Positions 33,087 through 41,116 of a stretch of DNA of 64,000 nt are shown here, one piece after another. The notes beneath the pieces were generated by a model. That model saw nothing but the letters and a program-made list of their open reading frames with translations, was not told the DNA's origin and ran no database searches. Origin of the DNA: Reclinomonas americana ATCC 50394 (Eukaryota; Jakobida; Jakobea; Jakobida). The translations under genes and the position numbers were made by a program. Numbering within the stretch: position 1 is the first letter of the stretch; each line of letters starts with the position of its first letter. The stretch lies in the NCBI GenBank assembly GCA_048213135.1, contig PS015010.1:1612001-1676000 (forward strand). Direction: 5' to 3'.

Positions 33087-35252
33087 ATGATGAAAAGATC
33101 GCTTTTATTGCTGTCCGTTACCCTCCTCTCCGTATTCCGCAGTTTCGCCGACGAAGGCATGTGGCTGCCCCAGCTGCTGCAGGCACTGAATGAAAAAGAC
33201 ATGAAAAGAATGGGCATGAAGATCAATGCTTCCGATGTATACAGCATCAGCAAATCCAGCCTGAAAGATGCGATCGTAAGTTTTGGCGGCTTTTGTACCG
33301 CAGAAGTGATCTCCGACCAGGGATTGCTGCTCACCAACCATCATTGCGGGTTCGATGCCATACAGAACCACTCCTCTATTCAAAATAATTATATCCGCGA
33401 CGGTTTCTGGGCCTACAACCGCGAGCAGGAACTGCAGAACGCCGGGCTGTTTGCCACTTTCATCATCCGTATCGACGAAGTAACCAAAGATGTATTGCAA
33501 GGCGTAACCGCCGGCATCAGCGAAAAAGAAAGACAAAGTATTATCGATAAAAACATCGCGGCCTTACGCACTACCGTGAAAAAAGAGAGTTACCAGGATG
33601 TATTCGTCCGCCCTTTCTTTGAGGCCAATAAATATTTCTTATTCGTAACCGAAACTTATCGCGACGTACGGCTGGTAGGCGCTCCGCCTTCTTCGGTAGG
33701 CAACTATGGTAAGGACAGCGACAACTGGATGTGGCCCCGTCATACCGGCGATTTCTCCATGTTCAGGATCTATGCTGGCAAAGACAATAAACCCGCCGCC
33801 TACTCTCCCGATAACGTGCCTTACAAACCCAAACGTTCTTTATCCATTTCGCTCGACGGTGTAAAAGAAGGTGACTTCACCATGGTGTTTGGTTTCCCCG
33901 GCCGTACAACCGAGTACCTGCACTCCAGCGCCATGGAGCAGATCATGAACGTGAACGACCCCGCCAAGATCGCCATACGCACCAAAGCGCTTGCCATCAT
34001 CGACAGTTATATGCGTAAAGATGAAGGCATCAAAATACAATACGCCGCCAAGTATGCCGGTATTTCCAATGCCTGGAAGAAATGGCAGGGCGAAGTACTG
34101 GGCCTGAAAGCTACCAACGCTGTGGCCAAAAGAAAAGAGCTGGAAGCCAGCTTTGAAAAGATAGTACTGGCCAAACCTGAAATGAATGTAGCCTACGTGA
34201 CTTTACTGAGGGACCTGGGCGCAGCTTATAAAGCCATTGAACCCTATGGACTGGCCCGTGACTATTACAACGAGATCGTTTCCAAAATTGAGATATTCGG
34301 TTTTGCCAGCCAGCTCAACGGGTTGGTCAGTACTTTTGAAAAGAACGGCGAAACCGGTTATAACCAGGCGAAAGAAAAAACACTGGCTTCGCTGAAAGAC
34401 TTATATGGTGAATACAGCGCCACCGTTGACAAACAATTATTTGAAACGCTGATGGCCATGTATGCGCAGGACCAGCCAACTGCTTATGTGTCGCCTGCCT
34501 TTACCGCCCTGCTCGGCAGCAATGGCGGTGATTACAGCAAAACAGCCACAGCATTGTATGGCAATACACCGCTTACTTCTTATACAGCCGTTGAGAACCT
34601 GCTCAAAGGCGATGCCGCCAGCGTGGTACAGGCCATTAAAAACGACCCCGTCTGCCAGTTGATACTCGACATGCAAAAGACCTTCAACGGTTCCGTATCG
34701 GGCAAACTCAACGAACTGCAGGCACAGATCAACCAGTTGCAGCGTATGTATATGCAGGCGCAGATGGACGTATTCACGCAAAAGAAATTCTACCCCGATG
34801 CCAACAGTACCCTGCGGGTAACGTTTGGTAACGTGAAGGGATATACGCCAAGAGACGGGGCCAAATACGACTTTTATACTTATATGGAAGGCGTGATGGA
34901 AAAATACAAACCCGGCGATTACGAATTTGACCTGCCGGCCAAGCTGATTGACCTGTACAAGAGAAAAGACTTTGGCCGTTATGGCGTGAATGGCCGGCAA
35001 CCGGTGTGTTTCATAGCCGCCAATCATACCACCGGCGGTAACTCGGGCAGCCCGGCCCTGGATGCCAATGGCAATCTCATCGGTCTCAACTTCGACCGGG
35101 TATGGGAAGGCACCATGAGCGATATCAATTACGATGCCTCTATTTGCCGCAACATTATGGTGGACATCCGTTATGTGTTGTTCATCGTTGACAAATATGC
35201 CGAAGCAAAGAATATCATCAGTGAGTTGAAGCTGGTGAGTAAGAAGAAATAA
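33087..35252 (+). CDS. S46 family dipeptidyl-peptidase, DPP11-like
   Basis: A 721-residue exported serine peptidase. After a signal peptide (to about residue 21) it shows the S46 histidine region LLTNHHCGFDAIQ (H85/H86), and the serine region TTGGNSGSPALD with S653. Eighteen residues on is R671 (NFDRVWEG), which corresponds in spacing to Ser655/Arg673 of Porphyromonas DPP11; this arginine selects Asp/Glu at P1, while DPP7 has glycine there. It would release dipeptides in the periplasm. I use the ATG at 33087 (MMKRSLLLL), not the longer frame made of repeat DNA. Confidence 0.93.
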   Translation: MMKRSLLLLSVTLLSVFRSFADEGMWLPQLLQALNEKDMKRMGMKINASDVYSISKSSLKDAIVSFGGFCTAEVISDQGLLLTNHHCGFDAIQNHSSIQNNYIRDGFWAYNREQELQNAGLFATFIIRIDEVTKDVLQGVTAGISEKERQSIIDKNIAALRTTVKKESYQDVFVRPFFEANKYFLFVTETYRDVRLVGAPPSSVGNYGKDSDNWMWPRHTGDFSMFRIYAGKDNKPAAYSPDNVPYKPKRSLSISLDGVKEGDFTMVFGFPGRTTEYLHSSAMEQIMNVNDPAKIAIRTKALAIIDSYMRKDEGIKIQYAAKYAGISNAWKKWQGEVLGLKATNAVAKRKELEASFEKIVLAKPEMNVAYVTLLRDLGAAYKAIEPYGLARDYYNEIVSKIEIFGFASQLNGLVSTFEKNGETGYNQAKEKTLASLKDLYGEYSATVDKQLFETLMAMYAQDQPTAYVSPAFTALLGSNGGDYSKTATALYGNTPLTSYTAVENLLKGDAASVVQAIKNDPVCQLILDMQKTFNGSVSGKLNELQAQINQLQRMYMQAQMDVFTQKKFYPDANSTLRVTFGNVKGYTPRDGAKYDFYTYMEGVMEKYKPGDYEFDLPAKLIDLYKRKDFGRYGVNGRQPVCFIAANHTTGGNSGSPALDANGNLIGLNFDRVWEGTMSDINYDASICRNIMVDIRYVLFIVDKYAEAKNIISELKLVSKKK

Positions 35253-35349
35253 TTTGGAAATTTGGTGATTTGATGATTTGGAAATTAAGGACGGGCTGAC
35301 TATGTTGGACATTTTCAAATTTTCAAATCATCTCATCTTCAAATTGATT
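35251..35349. repeat. Inverted octamer arms (GATTTGGA type) after the S46 peptidase stop
   Basis: Left arm 35251-35286: AATTTGGA-AATTTGGT-GATTTGAT-GATTTGGA-AATT, overlapping the TAA stop. Right arm 35309-35349: ACATTTTC-AAATTTTC-AAATCATC-TCATCTTC-AAATT. About 22 unpaired bases lie between. No T-run follows. Confidence 0.75.
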
Positions 35350-35536
35350 GCTGACCGAAAGAATATAAGTTCTGCCCTGCAGGAAACTAAAAAAGAATGT
35401 TGCCTTACGCTACTACATATTGCCACTTCTACCGGCTCTCCGCCTGGTACTCGATCATGATGAACGGAACTTCGTCATAGTGCATACTATCTCCGGGGTT
35501 TGAATTTATTTTTTTTCAATTTTTAATTTCTACTTT

Positions 35537-36658
35537 ATGCATATCGCCATATTAGGCGCTGGTATGGTAGGCCGTGCAATGGCCGCCGACCTGGCGCAGC
35601 AACATAATGTTACCTCCTTCGACATCAGCGAACAGTCTTTGTCTGTATTATCACAACGCAGCCCGTCTTTAACAACAATAAAAGCCGACCTCGGCAATTT
35701 CGACCAGTACCCGCAACTGTTGCAGGGTTTCGATTACGTAATATCCGCCGTACCCGGCTTTATGGGCTACCGTACCCTGGAAGCCATCATCAATGCAGGC
35801 AAAAATGTAGTGGACATTTCTTTCTTTCCCGAGAACGCCCTCGACCTGGACGCTCTGGCCAAAGAAAAGAACGTAACCGCCATTATGGATTGCGGCGTAG
35901 CCCCGGGCATGAGTAACCTGGTGCTTGGTTATTATAACGAACGCATGTCCGTTACCGATTTTGAATGCCTTGTAGGCGGTCTTCCCAAAAAAAGAACCCA
36001 ACCCTTCGAATACAAAGCGCCCTTTTCCCCTGTTGACGTGCTGGAAGAATATACTAGACCCGCCAGGTACATCGAGAACAGCCATATCGTTACCCGGCCG
36101 GCGCTGAGCGATGCGGAACTGATTGACTTCGATCGTGTGGGCACGCTGGAATCTTTCAATACCGACGGCTTGCGTTCCATCCTCTTTACCATGGGCCATA
36201 TTCCCAACATGAAAGAAAAGACGCTGCGCTATCCCGGGCACATCGATTTAATGAAAGCACTGATCAAAGCGGGGTTCCTCAGTCATGAACCCGTACAGGT
36301 AAAAGGCGTATCCCTGTCGCCAATGGAGTTCACCTCTGCATTACTTTTTGACCAGTGGAAACTGGGGGCTACGGAAGAAGAATTCACCCTCATGCGCATA
36401 CAGGTAAGCGATGGCAAAAAGACCATTCGTTATGATCTTTTCGACGAGTACGACCCGGCTACACAGACCTCCTCCATGAGCCGTACCACGGGTTACACCT
36501 GTACCGGGGCACTGAATATGCTGATGGAAGGATTGTTTACAGAGAAAGGCGTATTCCCGCCCGAGCTGGTAGGCAAACACGAAAATTGCTTCCGGTATAT
36601 CGTAGATTACCTCGCCCGGCGCAACGTGATCTATACCGTAACGGAGATCAATAACTAA
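35537..36658 (+). CDS. Saccharopine dehydrogenase family protein
   Basis: A 373-residue cytoplasmic oxidoreductase. The NAD(P)-binding Rossmann start is ILGAGMVGRAMAADLA (4-19), followed by FDISEQ at the strand-2 end. VISAVPGFMGYRTLEAIINAGKNVVDISFFPE and MDCGVAPGMSNLVLGYY match saccharopine-dehydrogenase/carboxynorspermidine-synthase-like enzymes. Candidate substrates are saccharopine (lysine metabolism) or a polyamine intermediate; the neighbours (S46 peptidase, glutaminyl cyclase) do not decide. The upstream gap of 284 bases holds the inverted octamer element and no strong promoter match. Confidence 0.88.
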   Translation: MHIAILGAGMVGRAMAADLAQQHNVTSFDISEQSLSVLSQRSPSLTTIKADLGNFDQYPQLLQGFDYVISAVPGFMGYRTLEAIINAGKNVVDISFFPENALDLDALAKEKNVTAIMDCGVAPGMSNLVLGYYNERMSVTDFECLVGGLPKKRTQPFEYKAPFSPVDVLEEYTRPARYIENSHIVTRPALSDAELIDFDRVGTLESFNTDGLRSILFTMGHIPNMKEKTLRYPGHIDLMKALIKAGFLSHEPVQVKGVSLSPMEFTSALLFDQWKLGATEEEFTLMRIQVSDGKKTIRYDLFDEYDPATQTSSMSRTTGYTCTGALNMLMEGLFTEKGVFPPELVGKHENCFRYIVDYLARRNVIYTVTEINN

Positions 36659-36677
36659 AAATTTGCAATCTTTTAAG

Positions 36678-36720
36678 CGGCAAATGCAGGGTAACGGGCA
36701 ACTGTTCCCTACATTTGCCG
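36678..36720 (+). promoter_or_regulatory. Hairpin containing a -7 box before the glutaminyl cyclase gene
   Basis: CGGCAAATG-C-AGGG pairs with CCCT-A-CATTTGCCG around a 15-base loop. Its right arm contains TACATTTG (36710-36717), a TAnnTTTG box 13 bases before the ATG at 36730. It may terminate the upstream gene, control this promoter, or both. Confidence 0.4.
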
Positions 36721-36729
36721 TGACTTTTT

Positions 36730-37578
36730 ATGATAAATATGCATATCAAAACATACCTGTTACTCATTGCTCCACTGGCAATACTTTCGGCTTGTAACAA
36801 TGGTGGTAAAGACAAACCTGAAGTAGTAGACGACTCCCTCAGGCAAAAATGGGAAGGACAGGCTCCTCCCGCTGCTATCAATTATTCCATTGTAGCGGAG
36901 TACCCGCACGACACCAGCGCCTACACACAGGGCCTGCAGGTGTACAACGGTAAATTTTATGAAGGCACCGGTGACTATGAAACGTCTTCCCTGCGTATCG
37001 TAGATATCAAGACCGGCAAAGTGGAACAGAAGCACATGATGGGTAGCGATAAAATCTTCGGTGAAGGTATCAACATCTTTAAAGGCAAACTCTACCAGCT
37101 GACCTGGGAGAATAACCTGGTATATGTGTACGACCTCAACAACATCAACAAGCCCGTTGCTACCTATAAATGGCCTTACCAGGGCTGGGGTATTACCAAC
37201 AATGGTACCGACCTGATCGTTAGCGATGGCTCTTCCAATTTATATTTTGTAGATCCTGAAGGGTTTAAAGTAAAAGAGATCAAAGCAGTTACTACCGATG
37301 CAGGTCCCGTGCAATACCTTAATGAACTGGAATATATCGATGGTTTCATCTACGCCAATGTGTACCAGTCGGATTATATCCTGAAGATCAATCCTGAATC
37401 GGGCAACGTGGTAGGTAAGATTGACCTGCCCGGTATGAAAGAGAAATATTTCGCTGATAAGATCGTAACCGGGCGTACCGATGTACTGAATGGCATTGCA
37501 TACGACAGCACAACGAAGAAGATGTACATCACAGGAAAAAGATGGCCGAAACTCTTCGAGATCAAACTCAATAATTAA
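36730..37578 (+). CDS. Glutaminyl-peptide cyclotransferase lipoprotein (plant/bacterial type)
   Basis: A 282-residue lipoprotein precursor (lipobox LSAC, cysteine near residue 22) with a five-bladed beta-propeller of the plant-type glutaminyl cyclase family. Signature segments are YPHDTSAYTQGLQVYNGKFYEGTGDYETSSLR near the N-terminus, LNELEYIDGFIYANVYQSDYILKINPESG, and the late DVLNGIAYDSTTKKMYITGKRWPKLFEIKL. It converts N-terminal glutamine into pyroglutamate on exported proteins or peptides, consistent with signal-peptidase sites in Bacteroidota that leave Gln at +1 (several here end AQ). A second ATG at 36739 is an alternative start. Confidence 0.92.
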   Translation: MINMHIKTYLLLIAPLAILSACNNGGKDKPEVVDDSLRQKWEGQAPPAAINYSIVAEYPHDTSAYTQGLQVYNGKFYEGTGDYETSSLRIVDIKTGKVEQKHMMGSDKIFGEGINIFKGKLYQLTWENNLVYVYDLNNINKPVATYKWPYQGWGITNNGTDLIVSDGSSNLYFVDPEGFKVKEIKAVTTDAGPVQYLNELEYIDGFIYANVYQSDYILKINPESGNVVGKIDLPGMKEKYFADKIVTGRTDVLNGIAYDSTTKKMYITGKRWPKLFEIKLNN

Positions 37579-37583
37579 TTCAG

Positions 37584-37612
37584 CGGCAGGTAAAACCTGC
37601 CGTTTATTTTTT
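37584..37612 (+). terminator. Terminator between glutaminyl cyclase and the convergent methyltransferase
   Basis: Perfect 8-bp stem CGGCAGGT/ACCTGCCG with AAA loop, followed by TTTATTTTTT. The T-run is also the last codons and stop of the opposing gene at 37604. Confidence 0.85.
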
Positions 37613-38494
37613 CTGAATGATGTAGATCACAGAGCTGCATTTGCCTTTGTCTGACGAAGCTTTTATATTGGAGCGAAGGCCATTCCGGAAAGCACGGAGC
37701 ATATTTTCCTTCCCGTTTTTATACTGCTCACTCAACATGCTTACATAGAAGCTGTCGAACCACATCGGTTTGATGGCCACCAGTTGAAGCTGGAATAAAG
37801 ACAACAACTTTTCCATGCTGGCAGGTGAAAAATGATAGAGATGCCTGGGCACATCATAAGCGGCCCAGTATTGCTGGTACAATTCCGCGTCGGATGAAGT
37901 ATAGTTGGGCACAGCGATGAAGATCTTTCCTCCCGGCGCCAGCAGGTCGTGCAAGCGACGGAGATACGCGTGCAGTTCGTGCACATGTTCCAGCACATGC
38001 CACATGGTGATGGCCTGGTAACCTCCGGCGGGAAGTGTGAACAGGCTGCCGGGCTCGCCGGGTTCTATCCCGTACAGTTCCTTAGCTTTTGCCCTGGCCG
38101 TGGCATCGGGTTCCAGCCCGGTGATGGTCCAGCCGCCTTCTTTCATGATATGCAGGAAAGCTCCCGTACCACAACCAATATCGAGTATGCTGCCTTTCTG
38201 AAGTCCTGTTTGTGATTGCACCAGTTTTCTTTTGCCCTTAAGTGTATGGTTCCGCACCATATGGTACAGGCGGTTCACCAGGCCCTCTTTGGTATCGCTG
38301 TGCGAAATGTAGGCGTCTGACTGGTAATAGGCGCCGATAGCATCCTGTGCGGGAACATCCTGTGTAAAGCGAAGACTGCAGTCGTCACAGTGCCAGATGG
38401 CAAAATCCTGTTGCGATACGGTGTAGTCCTTCGCGGTGAGTTGCGGGTGAATATGTTGTCCGCCGCAGGCCGGGCAGGTGGTGTAATGAATCAT
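37604..38494 (-). CDS. Zinc-ribbon class I SAM-dependent methyltransferase
   Basis: A 296-residue protein. The N-terminus has a zinc ribbon (C7xxC10 and C36xxC39), then a Rossmann methyltransferase with motif I ILDIGCGTGAF (103-113), ITGLEPDATAR and the post-motif MWHVLEHVHELHAYLRRLHDLLAPGGKIFIAVPN. The segment AAYDVPRHLYHFSP is typical of the methyltransf_23 group that often acts on sugars, lipids or quinone-like metabolites. The substrate is unknown. It lies 24 bases downstream of the HU-like membrane protein gene on the same strand, so the two may be one transcript. Confidence 0.88.
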   Translation of the reverse strand: MIHYTTCPACGGQHIHPQLTAKDYTVSQQDFAIWHCDDCSLRFTQDVPAQDAIGAYYQSDAYISHSDTKEGLVNRLYHMVRNHTLKGKRKLVQSQTGLQKGSILDIGCGTGAFLHIMKEGGWTITGLEPDATARAKAKELYGIEPGEPGSLFTLPAGGYQAITMWHVLEHVHELHAYLRRLHDLLAPGGKIFIAVPNYTSSDAELYQQYWAAYDVPRHLYHFSPASMEKLLSLFQLQLVAIKPMWFDSFYVSMLSEQYKNGKENMLRAFRNGLRSNIKASSDKGKCSSVIYIIQKK

Positions 38495-38518
38495 GATGGT
38501 CAGCTTTTGCTGCTGGGC

Positions 38519-39118
38519 TTACAGTCCTGTTGCATTGCCAAAGAACGAAGACGCTTGTTTATTGTTCATGTAAATAATGATGATGGTAACGGCAGCCGCG
38601 GCAACCAGCAGTGCCCATATCCACCAGCGGTCGCGGGTGGCGGGGGCTTCGTTGAAATATTCCGTCATTACCGTGGTCGTGGTTTCCTTATCGCCTACCA
38701 GCATATTGTGCGCCGCGTCGGGGTGGATCACTCTCTCGGCTTTTACGTCGGGCAATAATGCCCCGGGTAATGCGATCTGCCGGAACTGCAATTCTCCCCT
38801 GGGATCGGTGTACCACTCTCCCACCAGCCCCAGTTGTACCGGTTGTCCTGCATCCAATTGCTGTCCCAGCCCGGCAATATAACCATCAAGGGTGGCATTC
38901 ACCGTTTGCTGGTCCTCATGCGTAACCGAGGCAATATACCTGGCCAGGGGCGCCGTATCAGCCGGAGAGGAAGCATAACGCACCAGCGGTTGTGGTGCTG
39001 CTATCACCCGGTCGGTAATATTGGAAATGGCGCCGGATGCCAGCACCGACAGGCTGCCCAGGCGACCGAGCGGGCAGTACTGATGCTGAAACAGGTAGGC
39101 GGCAATGAGTTGATCCAT
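38519..39118 (-). CDS. Membrane protein with an N-terminal CCDC81/HU-like region
   Basis: A 199-residue protein starting at the ATG at 39116-39118 (MDQLIAAYLFQHQYCPLGRLGSLSV). A longer frame to 39352 runs through repeat DNA and is not real. TACCTTTG (TAnnTTTG, minus strand) at 39123-39130 sits four bases before the start, predicting an almost leaderless mRNA. Residues 1-115 resemble the prokaryotic CCDC81-like HU domains found in Bacteroidota (inference from pattern: helix, LGRLGSLSV strand, then GLVGEWYTDPRGELQF), followed by one transmembrane helix (about 165-183) and a short tail. Function unknown. Confidence 0.6.
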   Translation of the reverse strand: MDQLIAAYLFQHQYCPLGRLGSLSVLASGAISNITDRVIAAPQPLVRYASSPADTAPLARYIASVTHEDQQTVNATLDGYIAGLGQQLDAGQPVQLGLVGEWYTDPRGELQFRQIALPGALLPDVKAERVIHPDAAHNMLVGDKETTTTVMTEYFNEAPATRDRWWIWALLVAAAAVTIIIIYMNNKQASSFFGNATGL

Positions 39119-39201
39119 AGAACAAAGGTACAATAGAAATAAGAACGATCCATCCACCGGGATTAAAGGGTGATGCACCAGTTTGAATCCTGTTCCCCTG
39201 G

Positions 39202-39310
39202 GGTCATACCGAGGTAACGAGAGGTCATACCGAGGTAACGAGAGGTCATACCGAGGTAACGAGGTATCTCTCGTCACAGGAAAGAGATTCCTCCTATCGT
39301 CGGAATGACA
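39202..39310. repeat. Dispersed GTCATTCCGA element (copy 2) with triplicated 21-base end
   Basis: GGTCATACCGAGGTAACGAG-A occurs three times in tandem (39202, 39223, 39244), then GGTATCTCTCG, GAGATTCCTC and the other end CGTCGGAATGAC. Reverse-complemented it matches the element at 766-860. It fills much of the 311-base gap 39119-39429, whose remainder holds only the terminator of the next gene. Confidence 0.75.
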
Positions 39311-39370
39311 AAAAGAAGAAACCGATGTACTACCAACCAAAGCAGCTATCACTCGACACCTTTACGGAAA

Positions 39371-39407
39371 ATAAAAAATCCGGTCGGCATAGGGTTACCG
39401 CCCGGAT
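39371..39407 (-). terminator. Terminator of the barrel/TPR operon
   Basis: On the minus strand ATCCGGGCGGT and GCCGACCGGAT can pair (with a few mismatches), followed by TTTTTTAT, 23 bases after the stop of the gene at 39430. Confidence 0.6.
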
Positions 39408-39429
39408 GAAGCACAACTGAAGATCTTGT

Positions 39430-41082
39430 TTAGAAATTCATTTTAACGCCACCTACGAGGTTAAGTCCCAGCACCTCATAATTGTGCCAGCGCTCGTATT
39501 TGTTGTTGAGAATATTGTTCACATCCAGCCAGGCGCTGATGTTTTTAGTGAATTTGAACTCCGCTCCGGCGCTAAGGTCGGTACCCGGACTGAACACCCT
39601 GCTCACATTACCTTTATCCAGGTAGTGGCCGCCTCCGAAAGCGTAAAAATCAGCTTTCAGCAATACCTGTTTGAAGGCCCACCACCTTACAGCGGCATTA
39701 AATTCCATGGGTATGGTGTTCCAGGCTTTGGCGTTGCTTTTCATTCCTGTATAACCATTGAAAGTAATACCGGCCGTAGCGGTGAATTTATCCTGGTTGA
39801 TGTAGCTGATGTCGCCATGCACCCTCAGGTTGTTCACTTTGGTTTCATTGCTGATGAGGAACGCTTTGTTGTCGGTTACCGTATCGTTGATGAAGAAGGG
39901 CAGGTCATTATAAGTCACCCATCCCACTTTCGCATTCACATTGAAGTGTTTGGCCACCGTCAGTTTAACACCACCATAGTATTCCACTTCCTTTGTATTC
40001 TGTTGAGAGGTTACCGGCTTCAGGTAAGGGTTAATGTACATCAGGTTGCGGAAGGTATTCTTGGTATACTTACCTACCCAGCCTGCCTGCACGCTGAACA
40101 CATTCTCCTGCACCTGTGCTTCTGCATATACATTGGGCAGCCATACAAATTTGCCGTTGTCCCAGGTAGGGATCAATCCGCCGTTGAAACTGAAACGCGG
40201 TGTAATAAAGGCCAGTGATGGCGCTACCTGTATGATATTGTTGTTGATCGTAACATTATTCGGGATCAGCCCTTTTGTTGTATACCGGGTAATGTCAGCC
40301 TTTGCAGCCACTTTAATGGCAAACACATCGCCGAAGCGTTTTTCAACCGGCGCATCAATTACGATGGATGTTTCCGATGCTTTGTCTCTCAATGTAAAAT
40401 TGGAGGCCTCTACAGACGGGTTATAATGTATGTTATACGCTCCTGCTACCGTATTGCGTACCCCCGCTTTCAGCGCCACATCAACAAACTGCTGCCTCAC
40501 ATCACTTTTACTGTAATTGAATAACGACTGGTCATAACCATACAGGTTGTAATCGTAATGACGGAATTTAACGCCTGCATATATTTCATTCTTCGGCAGG
40601 AAATAACTGAGGTTGGCATTGGCGTTCAGTTGTGCATATTGCTGGTATTTGATCTTGCCTTTTGAACTGATGTAGTCGGCGTAGATATTGGCCAGCACTT
40701 TTTTTCCATCGCCAAAACTGAACCCTGCCGCGGCATAAGGCGTGGCGAAGTTACCGTAGCCCAGTTTTACGAAATTGCGTTGCCCCAGGTACAGGTTGGT
40801 ATCCTGCTGCAGTGCCAGCGGGTTCAATGCGATGGGCTGATAGCTGTAGAACAGGTTCTGTGCCGGGATGTTGTACGCCAGGCTGGGCCTTGTTGAATCA
40901 GCGGGGATATGCGATGCGGAAAAGTTGATCTTAACCGCGTTGCGTAACACTGGTTTGTAAGAAGAGGTAATGTCGATACTTGTCGTCTTCTTGGTGGTGT
41001 CGGTACGCTGTGCCGATGCCGTTACCGAAAACAGGCAGGCCGCGGCCAGGATGATATATGAATATGGGTTATTACTTTTCAT
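39430..41082 (-). CDS. Outer-membrane beta-barrel protein (TonB-receptor-like), partner of a TPR protein
   Basis: A 550-residue exported protein: signal peptide (to ASAQ, about residue 24), a short RTDTTKKTTSIDITSSYKPVLRNAVKINFSA segment resembling the start of small TonB-dependent-receptor-like proteins, then alternating strands rich in Tyr/Asn and a C-terminal strand GLNLVGGVKMNF ending in phenylalanine, the BAM signal. No plug or carboxypeptidase-like domain is evident, so it is a smaller barrel than a true siderophore/SusC receptor. It is 34 bases downstream of the 1017-residue TPR gene; the pair is probably one operon. Confidence 0.8.
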   Translation of the reverse strand: MKSNNPYSYIILAAACLFSVTASAQRTDTTKKTTSIDITSSYKPVLRNAVKINFSASHIPADSTRPSLAYNIPAQNLFYSYQPIALNPLALQQDTNLYLGQRNFVKLGYGNFATPYAAAGFSFGDGKKVLANIYADYISSKGKIKYQQYAQLNANANLSYFLPKNEIYAGVKFRHYDYNLYGYDQSLFNYSKSDVRQQFVDVALKAGVRNTVAGAYNIHYNPSVEASNFTLRDKASETSIVIDAPVEKRFGDVFAIKVAAKADITRYTTKGLIPNNVTINNNIIQVAPSLAFITPRFSFNGGLIPTWDNGKFVWLPNVYAEAQVQENVFSVQAGWVGKYTKNTFRNLMYINPYLKPVTSQQNTKEVEYYGGVKLTVAKHFNVNAKVGWVTYNDLPFFINDTVTDNKAFLISNETKVNNLRVHGDISYINQDKFTATAGITFNGYTGMKSNAKAWNTIPMEFNAAVRWWAFKQVLLKADFYAFGGGHYLDKGNVSRVFSPGTDLSAGAEFKFTKNISAWLDVNNILNNKYERWHNYEVLGLNLVGGVKMNF

Positions 41083-41116
41083 ACTTGTTGTTGCTCTTGA
41101 GTGGTGAAGGGTTGCT

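Noticed and set aside
39119-39352. N-terminal extension of the HU-like protein (repeated SLPRYDL)
   Set aside because: The extension is the 21-base tandem repeat translated; a good promoter box lies just upstream of the internal ATG at 39118.
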